Source of the DNA: an uncultured Rivibacter sp.
GTDB taxonomy: Bacteria > Pseudomonadota > Gammaproteobacteria > Burkholderiales > Burkholderiaceae
Assembly (NCBI GenBank): GCA_946480925.1
Contig: CAMLLU010000002.1
Coordinates: 62,001-126,000 of the forward strand
Length of the DNA: 64,000 bases
Direction of reading: 5' to 3'
Every line of letters begins with the position of its first letter. The first letter of the stretch is position 1. A program made the position numbers and the translations under genes. Below are positions 8,919 through 19,432 of the stretch, piece by piece. Below the pieces are notes generated by a model that was not told the origin of the DNA, ran no database searches, and worked only from the letters and a program-made list of their open reading frames with translations.

Positions 8919-9479
8919 TTAACCGGCAGAAGCGGCCCATTGCCGCAGTTCTTCGAGGCTGGTTTCGCCCAGTTTGCGTTGCACCACGCTGCCGTCGCGG
9001 TCGAACATCACAGTGAAGGGAAGGGCGCCCGCGGCATTGCCCAGCGTGCGTGACAACTCGGTGCCTCCCAGGCCACCCAGCGCCACAGGATAGTGGACGG
9101 GGCGTTTCACAAGGAACTCGTTGACCGCGCGGGCATTGTCGATGGCAATTCCCACGACCTGCCAACCCCCGGGCGCAAATTCACGGAAGAAGCGATCGAA
9201 CTGAGGCATTTCGCGCACGCAAGGCGCGCACCAGGTCGCCCAGAAGTTCAGCAATAGCGGCTTGCCGCGCAGGTCGGCGAAGGCCAGTTGGCCACCCGCT
9301 GGTGTTTCGAGATTGAGCTTCCAGAGCGCTGCCATGGCTTCGGGGGCGAGCTGCGGCACGTGCCGGCGCAAGGACCACCAGGCGCCGGCAGACACCGCTG
9401 CCACGCCCACCGCCGCGAGTGCCAGGCGCCGGCCCCAAAGGCCTGCCGGCGCCGCCGGTTCGGCGTTGCGGTCGTCCAT
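8919..9479 (-). CDS. TlpA-family membrane-anchored thiol-disulfide oxidoreductase
   Basis: 186 residues. One N-terminal helix (about residues 17-35) anchors a periplasmic thioredoxin fold with the active site WCAPC at C84 and C87, followed by the cis-proline region GALPFTV. TlpA/ResA-type proteins reduce periplasmic disulfides, for example in cytochrome maturation or copper delivery; the client is unknown here. Its ATG shares one base with the TGA of the upstream gene (TGATG, 9477-9481), indicating coupled translation. Confidence 0.9.
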   Translation of the reverse strand: MDDRNAEPAAPAGLWGRRLALAAVGVAAVSAGAWWSLRRHVPQLAPEAMAALWKLNLETPAGGQLAFADLRGKPLLLNFWATWCAPCVREMPQFDRFFREFAPGGWQVVGIAIDNARAVNEFLVKRPVHYPVALGGLGGTELSRTLGNAAGALPFTVMFDRDGSVVQRKLGETSLEELRQWAASAG

Positions 9480-10081
9480 CAGGCGCTCTCCGATTCGTCC
9501 ACCAGGCGGCGCACTGCGTCGATGTCGCCGCGCTCGGTGTGGCCACGCGCATCGGGCTTCAAGGCGCCGCGCAGATCGTCATGGTCGAGCACGCTCATGC
9601 GCACCAGCACCTGTTCGCCCAGTTCCCGGCTGGGGGTGGAGACCACCAGCACGTCGACGTCCTGGCCGCGGGGGCCAGGGGCACTGGCCACTTCGTAGCG
9701 CACGCCGCGATTGAGCAGCGCGATCTCCGCCGACTTGGGATCGTCGCAATACAGCTGCAGGTGCACGTCGGAAAGGCGTGTCGCTGTGCCGCGCCACACC
9801 GCGCCGGTGAGGTGTGGACGGAATTCGGCCAGCCGCTCCATCCACGACAGTGCCACGCGGCGCAGGGCGGCCAGTTCGCCCGGTTGCGTGTCGGCGCAGA
9901 ACAGTGCGATGTAGGCTCGCACCTCGTCTTCGACCGCATCGTTGTCGGGCAAGGTCACGCGCTGGCCGTCCAGCATCTTCATGGCCTTGCGCTTGGCCGG
10001 GCCGTATTCCATGCCTTCCTCGACGATCAGCCGGGCCGCGATGGCCGCCAGCTCGGCGCTTTGGCTGTTGTCGGTGCCCAT
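9479..10081 (-). CDS. Conserved protein of unknown function
   Basis: 200 residues, soluble, no signal peptide or membrane helix. The N-terminal helix reads AARLIVEEGMEYGPAKRKAMKML, and a second part (about residues 80-170) alternates strands and helices with acidic clusters such as GPRGQDVDVLVV. I do not recognise a catalytic motif with confidence. GAGAGG precedes the ATG at 10081. It lies 11 bases after mtgA and overlaps the TlpA gene, so it belongs to the same transcript; the context points to no specific task. Confidence 0.75.
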   Translation of the reverse strand: MGTDNSQSAELAAIAARLIVEEGMEYGPAKRKAMKMLDGQRVTLPDNDAVEDEVRAYIALFCADTQPGELAALRRVALSWMERLAEFRPHLTGAVWRGTATRLSDVHLQLYCDDPKSAEIALLNRGVRYEVASAPGPRGQDVDVLVVSTPSRELGEQVLVRMSVLDHDDLRGALKPDARGHTERGDIDAVRRLVDESESA

Positions 10082-10092
10082 GGCGACGCCTC

Positions 10093-10902
10093 TCAGGGGA
10101 GCTCCACCGCGCCCATGCGTGCGACCACGGTGCCGGCTCGGCCCATCACATAGGCCGAGCCGGGGCGTTTTTCGAAGCGCTTGGGTGCCGGCAGCATGAC
10201 GGCCAGCCGTGCCGCCGGGTAGGCGCCGAGCCGGTCCGCATCGACGCGGAAGTAGTAGCGCGCGGCGGCCTGCGCGCCGAACAGGCCTTCACCCCATTCC
10301 ACGTTGTTCAGGTAGATCTCGAGGATGCGCTGCTTGTCGAGCACGGCTTCGAGCATGAAGGTGATCAGGAACTCCTGGCCCTTGCGGGCGAAGCTGCGCT
10401 CGCCGGACAGGAACAGGTTCTTGGCCAGCTGCTGCGTGATGGTGGAGCCCCCCACGATCCTGGCAGCCGCCAGCTTGGCGGCCGGCAGCTCGGGCGCCAT
10501 GCGGCCACGGGCCTGCGCACGCTCGACGAGGCGCTGCTGGCGCTTTTCGATCTGCTCGTTGATGCGATCGGCGCGGGCCTCGGCCCGCTGGTTCTTTTCC
10601 CAGGCCTTTTCGATGGCTTCCCATTCCACGCCGCTGTGCTCGGTGAACCCGGCGTCTTCGGAGGCGATGACGGCGCGCTTCAGGTGGTCCGAAATTTGCG
10701 CATAGGGCCGCCACTCCTGCGCCCACAGCACGCGCTGCTGTTCGATCGCCAGGCGGTAGATCTCGGAGCGCTGGAAGGTGGTGGATTGAGGATCGACCAC
10801 CCGCATCAGCGCCACGCGAGTCAGGAAGTAGGCCTGCAGCGACACGCCGGCGATCACCAGCAGGGCGACGAGGCGCAGCAGGTGGCCGATCAGGCGCTTC
10901 AT
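10093..10902 (-). CDS. mtgA: Monofunctional biosynthetic peptidoglycan transglycosylase
   Basis: 269 residues. MtgA polymerises lipid II into glycan strands at the inner membrane. An N-terminal membrane helix (about 8-26) precedes a GT51 domain with the catalytic-Glu motif [12 protein letters not shown] and the second motif [20 protein letters not shown]. There is no transpeptidase domain, which separates it from class A penicillin-binding proteins. The start overlaps the aroE stop by 4 bases (10899-10902); the aroE-mtgA pair is common in Burkholderiales. A loop rich in Arg/Glu/Gln (about residues 100-130) is longer than in E. coli. Confidence 0.94.
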   Translation of the reverse strand: MKRLIGHLLRLVALLVIAGVSLQAYFLTRVALMRVVDPQSTTFQRSEIYRLAIEQQRVLWAQEWRPYAQISDHLKRAVIASEDAGFTEHSGVEWEAIEKAWEKNQRAEARADRINEQIEKRQQRLVERAQARGRMAPELPAAKLAAARIVGGSTITQQLAKNLFLSGERSFARKGQEFLITFMLEAVLDKQRILEIYLNNVEWGEGLFGAQAAARYYFRVDADRLGAYPAARLAVMLPAPKRFEKRPGSAYVMGRAGTVVARMGAVELP

Positions 10903-11741
10903 GCCGTGGCTTTCGCGAGTTCAGCGCGCAGCGCAGCCAATACCGGCGCCGTATCGGGCCGGACGCCACGCCACAGCCAGAAGGCTTCGGCCGCCTGCTC
11001 GACCAGCATGCCCAGGCCGTCGCGGCCGCTGGCGCCGTGCCGGGCCGCCCAGTCGAGAAAGCCTTGCGCGGCCGGGCCGTACATCATGTCCAAGGCCAGC
11101 GTGCCCGGCCGCAGCACGGCGGCGCTCACCGGCACGCCGGCGTTGGCCAGGCTCGTGGCGGTGCCGTTGAGCACCACGTCGTATCGCTCGCCGCAGCCAT
11201 CGAGCGGGGCGGCGGCGAGCTTCACGCCGTGGGCGGTTGCGTGTCGTGCATGGCGCTCGGCCAGCGCGTGTGCCTTGTCGACCGAGCGGTTGGCCACCAC
11301 CAGCTCGGCAGGGCGCGTTTCGATGAGCGGCCCCAGCACCCCGGCCGCCGCGCCGCCGGCGCCCAGCAGCAGCACCCGTGCGCCGGCCAGCGTGATGCAG
11401 GCGTTGCGCGTCAGGTCGTTGACGAGCCCGATGCCGTCGGTGTTGTCACCGTACCAGCCGGTTTCATCGAAACGCAACACGTTGGCGGCTTGTGCCAGCG
11501 TGGCGCGCGGCGAGCGTTGCACCGCAAGGTCGTGCGCGAGGAACTTGAACGGCACCGTGACGTTGCAGCCCTTGCCGCCTTGCGCCGCGAATTCGCGCAC
11601 GCAGGCTTCGAAGCCATCCATCGGGCACAGCAGCCGGCCGTATTCGACGGGCTCACCGGTCTGCTGGGCGAACATCGCGTGGATGAAGGGCGAGCGGCTG
11701 TGCTCGACGGGGTTGCCTGCGACGACGTAGCGGTCGGTCAT
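10899..11741 (-). CDS. aroE: Shikimate dehydrogenase
   Basis: 280 residues. AroE reduces 3-dehydroshikimate to shikimate with NADPH. The substrate-binding [12 protein letters not shown] segment, the catalytic lysine K66 in NVTVPFK and aspartate D102 in NTDGIG are present, followed by the nucleotide-binding loop [10 protein letters not shown]. It is the second shikimate gene in this run with aroQ. It is followed by mtgA with a 4-base overlap. Confidence 0.96.
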   Translation of the reverse strand: MTDRYVVAGNPVEHSRSPFIHAMFAQQTGEPVEYGRLLCPMDGFEACVREFAAQGGKGCNVTVPFKFLAHDLAVQRSPRATLAQAANVLRFDETGWYGDNTDGIGLVNDLTRNACITLAGARVLLLGAGGAAAGVLGPLIETRPAELVVANRSVDKAHALAERHARHATAHGVKLAAAPLDGCGERYDVVLNGTATSLANAGVPVSAAVLRPGTLALDMMYGPAAQGFLDWAARHGASGRDGLGMLVEQAAEAFWLWRGVRPDTAPVLAALRAELAKATA

Positions 11742-11773
11742 GGGAAATCTGGAGCGGTCAAAGGTCAGGTCGG

Positions 11774-12631
11774 TCAGCGGTCGAGCATCTGCGCCTGCAT
11801 GCCTTCTTCGCGCGTGAACTTGAAGCGCGACACGACGACCAACTGGTCGAACTGCTGGCGCATTTCGCGCGTGAAGTTGCCGAAAGGCGCGGCTGCCTTC
11901 GCGATGGCCACTGCCTGCCGGTCGAGCACGCCGTTCTTCGACGACTGAACGATCTCGGTCTCGACCACACGACCCAGGGCGTCCACCGTGATCACCATGG
12001 TCAGCTCGCCGTAGAGTTTCTTGCCCTTGTATTCAGGGAAGTTGCGCGTGCCGCGTTCTTCAATCTGGCGGCGCAGCTGGTCGTAGTAGATGGCCGACAC
12101 CGCCTCGCGTGTGCTGGGGCCGACGAAGCGCTTGCGCGGCCGGGCGTTTTCTTCGTTGATGCGCTTTTCGATCTCGGCCAGCAGCTCCAGCAGCTGGCGG
12201 CGCTTTTCGGTCAGCGCCCGGGCTTCGGGCGTGCCTTGGTCGCGTTTGGGGTCGGGCGGCGGCAGCGCGGCGAGCTCGCGGCGCACCTGCGCCAGCAACT
12301 GGTTCTGCGTTTCCTGCAACTGCTCGATCTGCCTGCGTGCCTCGTCCATCGAGTCGCCTACTTCCGTGAGCGCCGAAGGCGGCAGCGGCGACGTGGCGCG
12401 GCCCTTTTCGGCGTCGCCCCCGCCCAGCAGGTTGCGCTGAGCGATGGCCTGTGCCTTGGCCGGCGGCTCGTTGGAGCTCGCGTTGACGAGGATCACCTCC
12501 AGCGGCGTGTCCTGGAACACGCGGTTGAAGCCTTCGGGGTCGACAAAACGCACGGTCAGCAGCACTGCGTGCACGGCCACTGAAAACAGCAGCGCCAGCT
12601 GCAGGGTCGTGAGCTTCTTGAACCAGGACAT
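11774..12631 (-). CDS. TonB-family energy transducer with a coiled-coil spacer
   Basis: 285 residues. One N-terminal helix (about residues 10-28) anchors the protein; a C-terminal TonB-type domain (about 195-275) contains [21 protein letters not shown]. Between them lies a long charged helix-forming segment (about 95-165, [18 protein letters not shown] and similar) instead of the Lys-Pro/Glu-Pro arm of classical TonB. TonB proteins pass proton-motive energy to outer-membrane receptors; ExbB, ExbD and receptors are not in the window. A role closer to TolA-like envelope work is possible. Confidence 0.82.
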   Translation of the reverse strand: MSWFKKLTTLQLALLFSVAVHAVLLTVRFVDPEGFNRVFQDTPLEVILVNASSNEPPAKAQAIAQRNLLGGGDAEKGRATSPLPPSALTEVGDSMDEARRQIEQLQETQNQLLAQVRRELAALPPPDPKRDQGTPEARALTEKRRQLLELLAEIEKRINEENARPRKRFVGPSTREAVSAIYYDQLRRQIEERGTRNFPEYKGKKLYGELTMVITVDALGRVVETEIVQSSKNGVLDRQAVAIAKAAAPFGNFTREMRQQFDQLVVVSRFKFTREEGMQAQMLDR

Positions 12632-12651
12632 GGAGGTGGGTCGCGGCGAAC

Positions 12652-14715
12652 TCAGGAGGCGGTGGCCGCAGTATCGCTGGTGCCGGGCGCGGCTTCACCG
12701 TCCGCGTCACCCACGTCGATGGCCAGCGACAACGGACCGGCGGTGTCGGCCCCGGCTTCTTCGCTCTCGTCGGGCTCGACATTGGCGTCGTCGGCCGTGG
12801 TCGCGGCGTCATCCAGGCGTGCCACGACGTTGGCATGCACGTCCAGCGTCAGCAGGTCGGTGCCGGTCACGCGCACCCGCACCCGCGCACCGCGCGGCAG
12901 GTTGTCGGCACCGAGCGCGCGGAAGACCAGCGGCAGCGCGTCGGCGCGCACCAGCCCGTCTTTCAGCACCGCGGCGTCGAGCTCGGCCATGCCGTTCTGT
13001 TCCAGGTAGCGCAGCGTCCAGTAGCGTTCCATGCCGCTCTGGAAGCCGTTGTAGGCGCTGTAGGCGGCGTCGAAACCCGAGATCACCGAGAACAGCTCGG
13101 CGTCCTTGGGCTTGAACGGCGCCACCAGGGCGGCGGTGCGGCCATGGCGGGCGGCCGCGATGATCTGCCACTGGTTCACCAGGTCGACATAGCGCCGCAG
13201 CGGCGACGTGGCCCAGGTGTACTGCTTCACGCCCATGCCGGCGTGCGGCGCGGGCTTCACACCCATGCGCACCTTGATGCCAGGCGCCAGGCTGGCCTGG
13301 CTGCGGTAGATGCCCGGCACGCCCGATTCGGCCAGCAGCGCGCCCCAGCTGCTGTTGGCCAGGATCATGGCTTCGGAAACGATGAGATCGAGCGGCGCGC
13401 CGCGCTGGCGCAGGCCGATGACCACGCGCTCGCTGCCATCAGGCTCGCGGCCGTCGTTGCCTTCGAGCTTGAAGTTGTAGTCGGGGCGGTTGAAGTTCTC
13501 GGGCTTGCCGCGCACCACTTCGCGCTGCGCCTTCAGGTGCTTCGCCAGGCGGTAGGCAAACGCCAGCTCGGCAGGGAAGGGGTAGTCGGCCGGCGCGGCG
13601 CCCGTGAGGCTCGCATCAGTGATCACGCTGTCGAGCTTGTCGTGCCGCAGGTTCGCCGCGATCGGCACGATCTCGAGCTTCGTTTCCGTGTGCCTGATCT
13701 CGAGCGTGGCCTCGTCGAAGCTCACGTAGATCGACACAGCCGGGCAATCACGGCCTTCCTGCAGCGTGTAGGCCTGCACCACGTCGTCGGGCAGCATCGT
13801 GAGCTTGTAGCCCGGCATGTAGACCGTGGACCAGCGCGAGCGCGCCAGCTGGTCGAGCGGCGAGCCCGGCGCGATGGCGAGGCCCGGCGCCGCGATGTGG
13901 ATGCCCAGCACCACGGTGCCGCTGCCCAGGCCCTGCACCGAAAGCGCGTCGTCGATCTCGGTGGTGGCCGAGTCGTCGATCGAAAACGCCTGCACCGGTG
14001 CGCGCGGCAGATCGTCCTTGATGGCCGGCGCGGCGAGCGCAGGAAAGCCCGTGCCCTTTGGGAAGAACTCGAACAGGAAGCGCTTCCAGTGGAACTGGTA
14101 CGGGCTGTCGATCGCGCCGGCGTCCTTCAGCAGGTCGAGCGGCGCCTTGTGCGAACGCTTGGCCGCGTCGACCACGGCCTTGTATTCGGGGCCGTTCTTG
14201 TCGGGCTTGAACAGCAGCTTGTACAGCTGCTCGCGAATCGGCGCGGGGCACTGCCCAGCGGCCAGTTCCACGGCCCAGGACTCGATCTGCGCGGCCTGCT
14301 GCGCCTTGCGTTCGATGGCGAGCAGCGCCTGCTTGAGCACGTCTTCGGGGGCCTTGCGAAAGCGCCCCTTGCCGCGGCGGTGAAAGTAGTGCGGCGCTTC
14401 GAACAGGCGGAACAGCGTGGCCGCCTGCTGCGGCGCATCCGCCTTGTCGCTGAAGTACTCGCGGGCGATTTCCTCGAAGCCGAATTCCTCGTCGGGTGCG
14501 ACTTCCCAAATGAGGTCGAGATCGATCTCGCGAGAAAGCTGCTGGCCTTGCGCCAGCACTTCCTGCGGCGCCGGCTTGGCAAAGCGCAGCAGCACGTTGG
14601 CGGTTTTCACCTTCACGCGTTTGCCGGAATCGAGCTCGACCTGCATCGAGCTCTCGGCTTCGGACATCACGCGGCCGGCGAGGAACTTGCCGGCGTCTTC
14701 GAACAGGGCATACAT
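12652..14715 (-). CDS. RNase II/RNase R-family exoribonuclease
   Basis: 687 residues. These enzymes degrade RNA processively from the 3' end with Mg2+. The catalytic RNB motif FSIDDSATTEIDDALS is near residues 245-260 and keeps the acidic residues that bind metal; the remainder of the RNB domain and a C-terminal S1-like strand-rich part (about 600-650) follow. An acidic Asp/Glu/Ala tail ends the protein. Length is closer to RNase II than to RNase R. ATG 14715 begins MYALFEDAGKF. It is the first gene of the long minus-strand run, 20 bases before the tonB start. Confidence 0.9.
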   Translation of the reverse strand: MYALFEDAGKFLAGRVMSEAESSMQVELDSGKRVKVKTANVLLRFAKPAPQEVLAQGQQLSREIDLDLIWEVAPDEEFGFEEIAREYFSDKADAPQQAATLFRLFEAPHYFHRRGKGRFRKAPEDVLKQALLAIERKAQQAAQIESWAVELAAGQCPAPIREQLYKLLFKPDKNGPEYKAVVDAAKRSHKAPLDLLKDAGAIDSPYQFHWKRFLFEFFPKGTGFPALAAPAIKDDLPRAPVQAFSIDDSATTEIDDALSVQGLGSGTVVLGIHIAAPGLAIAPGSPLDQLARSRWSTVYMPGYKLTMLPDDVVQAYTLQEGRDCPAVSIYVSFDEATLEIRHTETKLEIVPIAANLRHDKLDSVITDASLTGAAPADYPFPAELAFAYRLAKHLKAQREVVRGKPENFNRPDYNFKLEGNDGREPDGSERVVIGLRQRGAPLDLIVSEAMILANSSWGALLAESGVPGIYRSQASLAPGIKVRMGVKPAPHAGMGVKQYTWATSPLRRYVDLVNQWQIIAAARHGRTAALVAPFKPKDAELFSVISGFDAAYSAYNGFQSGMERYWTLRYLEQNGMAELDAAVLKDGLVRADALPLVFRALGADNLPRGARVRVRVTGTDLLTLDVHANVVARLDDAATTADDANVEPDESEEAGADTAGPLSLAIDVGDADGEAAPGTSDTAATAS

Positions 14716-14744
14716 ATCCCGGCGATTGTCGCTTGGTTGACGAA

Positions 14745-14768
14745 GCCCCTTGGCAGGCGGCTACGCCG
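14745..14768. repeat. Dispersed 24-base repeat, copy 1
   Basis: A 24-base element beginning GCCCCT and ending TACGCCG matches copies at 50764-50787 (21 of 24 bases) and more loosely at 50847-50870. It lies in the only gap between the start of the RNase gene and the end of fumC, flanked by CGAAG and CTTCG, which could pair. Confidence 0.6.
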
Positions 14769-14799
14769 GGCTCCCCCTTCGCGACTGGTGCTCGAGCGC

Positions 14800-16200
<1,401 letters not shown>

Positions 16201-16292
16201 GGTGTGACGCGTCCCTGTTGTTTGAGATGCGCCACATGATGAGCCGCTTCGCATGCCCTTGGGGCAGGGCGTGCAATGTGCCTATGCCCGGC

Positions 16293-16988
16293 TCAGGGTT
16301 TGGGGCCGGCCAGTTCTTCGACGGCCACGCCGCGCTCGCGCAGCAGCGCTTCGAGCGCGGGCAGCAGCGGGCCCAGGCGTTCTTCCAGTGCGTCGCGCAC
16401 GGTATCCACCACCACTTGCGTGCCACGTTCGATCTCGATGTTGAGTGCGTCGCCTTCGCGCTTGTCGCCGAAGGTCGTCATGCGCAGCGTCTCGGGAATG
16501 AGCCACACCTCGAACCAGCCGGCGCGCCGGTCTGCTTCGGCCACGGTGAGGCTGGCGCCGTTGATGGCGACGTAGCCCTTGGCGAAGACATAACGCATCC
16601 ACGGTGCGGGCACGCCGATGCGCAGCACGTAGTTGTTCTCGGGCTGGCGGATCGACAGCAGGTGCGCCTGGAAATCGACGTGCCCGGAGATCGGGTGGCC
16701 GCCGATCTCGGCGCCGTCTTTCGCGGCGCGCTCCACGTTGATGCGTCTGCCCTCCCGCAGCGTGCCCAGCGTGGTGAGCGCGAGGCTTTGCTGCATCACG
16801 TCGAACTGCGCGGCGTTGTCGCCTTCCAGCGCGGTGACCGTGAGGCACACGCCGTCCACCGCCACGCTGGCGCCGATGGCGAGGTCGGCCGCGAAGCCGG
16901 TCGGGAAGTCGAGCCGGAAGCTGCGCAGCCCGGTGCGGTCGGTGATGGCCGCGACGGTGGCGACGCCTTGAACGATGCCTGTGAACAT
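16293..16988 (-). CDS. ribE: Riboflavin synthase, alpha chain
   Basis: 231 residues. It makes riboflavin and a pyrimidine by dismutation of two lumazine molecules. The two lumazine-binding barrels are visible as a repeat: MFTGIVQG, then IGASVAVDGVCLTV and IGGHPISGHV in the first half, and KGYVAINGASLTVAE and IPETLRMTTFG in the second. ATG 16988 gives the invariant MFTGIV start; a frame running to 17102 is spurious. The first-barrel MQQSLALTTLG replaces the more usual MxETL, in line with the E. coli-like branch. Confidence 0.95.
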   Translation of the reverse strand: MFTGIVQGVATVAAITDRTGLRSFRLDFPTGFAADLAIGASVAVDGVCLTVTALEGDNAAQFDVMQQSLALTTLGTLREGRRINVERAAKDGAEIGGHPISGHVDFQAHLLSIRQPENNYVLRIGVPAPWMRYVFAKGYVAINGASLTVAEADRRAGWFEVWLIPETLRMTTFGDKREGDALNIEIERGTQVVVDTVRDALEERLGPLLPALEALLRERGVAVEELAGPKP

Positions 16989-16999
16989 GGTGCGTGAGC

Positions 17000-17605
17000 C
17001 TAGGAAGAACGGTTCAACCCGAGGAACGCCAGGATCTCGGGCAGGTGGGTGTCGAAGTCGGAAAGCGCGTGGTCGCCGCCTTCGAGCAGCTTGACGCGGC
17101 ACTGTGCATAGCGGGCGGTCATCTCGTGCCAGTCCAGCACCTCGTCGCCCTTCGCGATGATGGCGAAATAGCGCTCGGGCCGCGTGACGGCAGCGGGGTG
17201 CAGTGCCTTCAGCTCGTCGAGGAACCCGACGCGGAAGTAGAAGTGCTCGGTGGGGTCCTGCCAGGTGGTCTGCTCGCCGATGTAGCCCGCCAGATCGCGT
17301 GCCGGTTCGACGGCGGGATTGACGAGCACGGCGGGGCAGTCGAACTCTTCAGCCACCACGGTGGCATAGAAACCGCCGAGCGAGCTGCCCACCACCGCCA
17401 TCGAGTCACGCGGCCACGCGGCGATGCCGGCCATCACCTCGCGCATCGCCTGCGCAGGCGACGGCGGCAGCTGCGGGCACCACCACTGCACGTCCGCACC
17501 GTGCGCGCGCAGTGCCTCGATTTCACGCGCCATGCGCTGGGCCTTGGTGGACCGCGGCGACGAGCGAAAGCCGTGCAGGTAGAGCAGGTGGGTGGTGTGC
17601 GTCAC
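17000..17605 (-). CDS. YqiA-like alpha/beta-hydrolase (esterase)
   Basis: 201 residues. The N-terminus LLYLHGFRSSPRS is the oxyanion strand of the alpha/beta fold; the nucleophile elbow GSSLGGF is near residue 73, and GGDHALSDF near the end supplies the histidine. This matches the YqiA/UPF0227 esterase family, whose natural substrate is unknown. The start is GTG 17605, one base after the stop of the DUF454 gene, so translation is coupled. It is followed 11 bases later by ribE. Confidence 0.85.
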   Translation of the reverse strand: MTHTTHLLYLHGFRSSPRSTKAQRMAREIEALRAHGADVQWWCPQLPPSPAQAMREVMAGIAAWPRDSMAVVGSSLGGFYATVVAEEFDCPAVLVNPAVEPARDLAGYIGEQTTWQDPTEHFYFRVGFLDELKALHPAAVTRPERYFAIIAKGDEVLDWHEMTARYAQCRVKLLEGGDHALSDFDTHLPEILAFLGLNRSS

Positions 17606-17606
17606 G

Positions 17607-17960
17607 TCATGTGCTCGGCCGCGTGAGGATCCAGCTGCCGACCACCAGGGCCACGCCGGCCGGCACCCAGCGCCACGGGCCCTCGAGCAGCCAGGCGCCC
17701 AGCGCAGCACTGCCGAGCAGCGACAAGGCCGATGCCAGCTTGGCCGGTCGTGAGATCGCACCTCGCGCGCGCCACGCGCGCAGCTGCGGCCCATAGGTCG
17801 GGTGGTCCAGCAGGCGCTGCTCCCAGGCCGGGTTGGCACGTGCAAAACACCACGCAGCCAGCAGCAGGAAGGGCACGGTGGGCAGCAGCGGCAGGAACGC
17901 GCCCACCACCCCGGCGGCCACCGCGAGCACGCCGATCGTCAGCAGCACCGGCCTTTTCAT
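17607..17960 (-). CDS. DUF454 (YbaN-type) inner membrane protein
   Basis: 117 residues. It has a conserved N-terminal helix followed by GAFLPLLPTVPFLLLAAWCF, the DUF454 signature, then a cytoplasmic loop with HPTYGPQLRAW and two further hydrophobic helices. Function is unknown; YbaN of E. coli is of this type. ATG 17960 is the family-like start; a frame extending to 18044 overlaps mpl and is rejected. It lies 11 bases after mpl. Confidence 0.88.
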   Translation of the reverse strand: MKRPVLLTIGVLAVAAGVVGAFLPLLPTVPFLLLAAWCFARANPAWEQRLLDHPTYGPQLRAWRARGAISRPAKLASALSLLGSAALGAWLLEGPWRWVPAGVALVVGSWILTRPST

Positions 17961-17971
17961 CGCCTCTCGCT

Positions 17972-19330
17972 TCAGCGCCGCGAGCCGCTCAGTGCGTCGA
18001 GCAGCTTGGCGTGGATGCCGCCGAAGCCGCCGTTGCTCATGCACAGGATGTGATCGCCTGGCTGGCTCGCACGCACCACGCGCTGCACCAGCTCATCGAT
18101 GTTGTCGCTCACCAATGCCTTGTCGCCCATTGGCGCAAGGGCCTCTTCGGCGTCCCAGCTCAGGCCGCCGCTGTGGCAGAAGGCGAGGTCGGCTTCTTCC
18201 AAGGCCCACGGCAACTGCGCCTTCATGGTGCCCAGCTTCATGGTGTTGGAGCGCGGCTCGAACACCGCGAGGATGCGCTCCATGCCGACCTTGCGGCGCA
18301 GGCCATCGACCGTGGTGCGAATGGCGGTCGGGTGGTGCGCAAAGTCGTCGTAGACCTTCACGCCTTTCGATTCGCCGCGCAGTTCGAGCCGGCGCTTGAC
18401 GTTGCGGAACTCGCCCAGCGCCTTGGCGGCCACCGCGGGCGCCACGCCCACGTGGTCGGCCGCGGCAATGGCCGCCAGCGCGTTCATCTGGTTGTGTTCG
18501 CCCAGCAGGTCCCACTCGACACGTGCGAGATGCACGCCGGACTTCAGCACGTCGAAGGCATGCGGCTCGCCGCGTGCGCGCCAGCCGGGTGCGTCGCCAC
18601 GCGTGCCGAAGCGCACGCTATCGCTCCAGCAGCCGCGCTGCAGCACGCGGTCCAGGCTTTCCTCGCGGGCGTTCACCACCAGCCGGCCGGAGGCGGGCAC
18701 GGTGCGCACGAGGTGATGAAACTGCGTCTCGATGGCGGCGAGGTCGGCAAAGATGTCGGCGTGGTCGTACTCGAGGTTGTTGAGCACTGCGGTGCGCGGC
18801 CGGTAGTGCACGAACTTGCTGCGCTTGTCGAAGAACGCGGTGTCGTACTCGTCGGCTTCGATGACGAACGGTGCGCCTGATCCGAGCCGTGCAGAAACGG
18901 CGAAGTTCTGCGGCACGCCGCCCACCAGGAAGCCCGGGTTGAGGCCCGCGTGTTCGAGGATCCACGCCAGCATCGACGTGGTGGTGGTCTTGCCGTGGGT
19001 GCCCGCCACCGCGAGCACGTGACGGCCTTGCAGCATGTGTTCGGCCAGCCACTGCGGGCCGCTGGTGTAAGGCGCGCCCGCATCGAGGATCGCCTCGATC
19101 AGCGCATTGCCGCGCGACACCACGTTGCCCACCACGAACATGTCGGGCGAGAGCTTGAGCTGGTCGGCCGAATAGCCCTCGATCAGCTCGATGTCCAGCG
19201 CACGCAGCTGGTCGCTCATGGGCGGGTACACGCCTGCGTCGCAACCCGTCACGCGATGGCCGGCCCCGCGCGCCAGCGCCGCCACGCCACCCATGAAGGT
19301 GCCGCAGATACCAAGGATGTGGATGTGCAT
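17972..19330 (-). CDS. mpl: UDP-N-acetylmuramate:L-alanyl-gamma-D-glutamyl-meso-diaminopimelate ligase
   Basis: 452 residues. Mpl re-uses the murein tripeptide released in cell wall turnover by joining it to UDP-MurNAc. It has the Mur ligase layout: a GICGTFMGG UDP-binding loop at the N-terminus, the ATP loop GTHGKTTTTSM near residues 107-117, and a C-terminal domain with YDDFAHHPTAI. The HHPTAI and opening MHIHILGICGTFM segments favour Mpl over MurC. It heads a minus-strand set with DUF454, esterase, ribE and fumC. Confidence 0.95.
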   Translation of the reverse strand: MHIHILGICGTFMGGVAALARGAGHRVTGCDAGVYPPMSDQLRALDIELIEGYSADQLKLSPDMFVVGNVVSRGNALIEAILDAGAPYTSGPQWLAEHMLQGRHVLAVAGTHGKTTTTSMLAWILEHAGLNPGFLVGGVPQNFAVSARLGSGAPFVIEADEYDTAFFDKRSKFVHYRPRTAVLNNLEYDHADIFADLAAIETQFHHLVRTVPASGRLVVNAREESLDRVLQRGCWSDSVRFGTRGDAPGWRARGEPHAFDVLKSGVHLARVEWDLLGEHNQMNALAAIAAADHVGVAPAVAAKALGEFRNVKRRLELRGESKGVKVYDDFAHHPTAIRTTVDGLRRKVGMERILAVFEPRSNTMKLGTMKAQLPWALEEADLAFCHSGGLSWDAEEALAPMGDKALVSDNIDELVQRVVRASQPGDHILCMSNGGFGGIHAKLLDALSGSRR

Positions 19331-19432
19331 CGGGCCATTCTAGAGAGACCCGTTCGTGACAGCTGGCAATGCCGACTCGCCTTACCATGCCGCTTCCGCC
19401 CTACCGGGCGTCACCGGCTCATGAGGCCCAGC

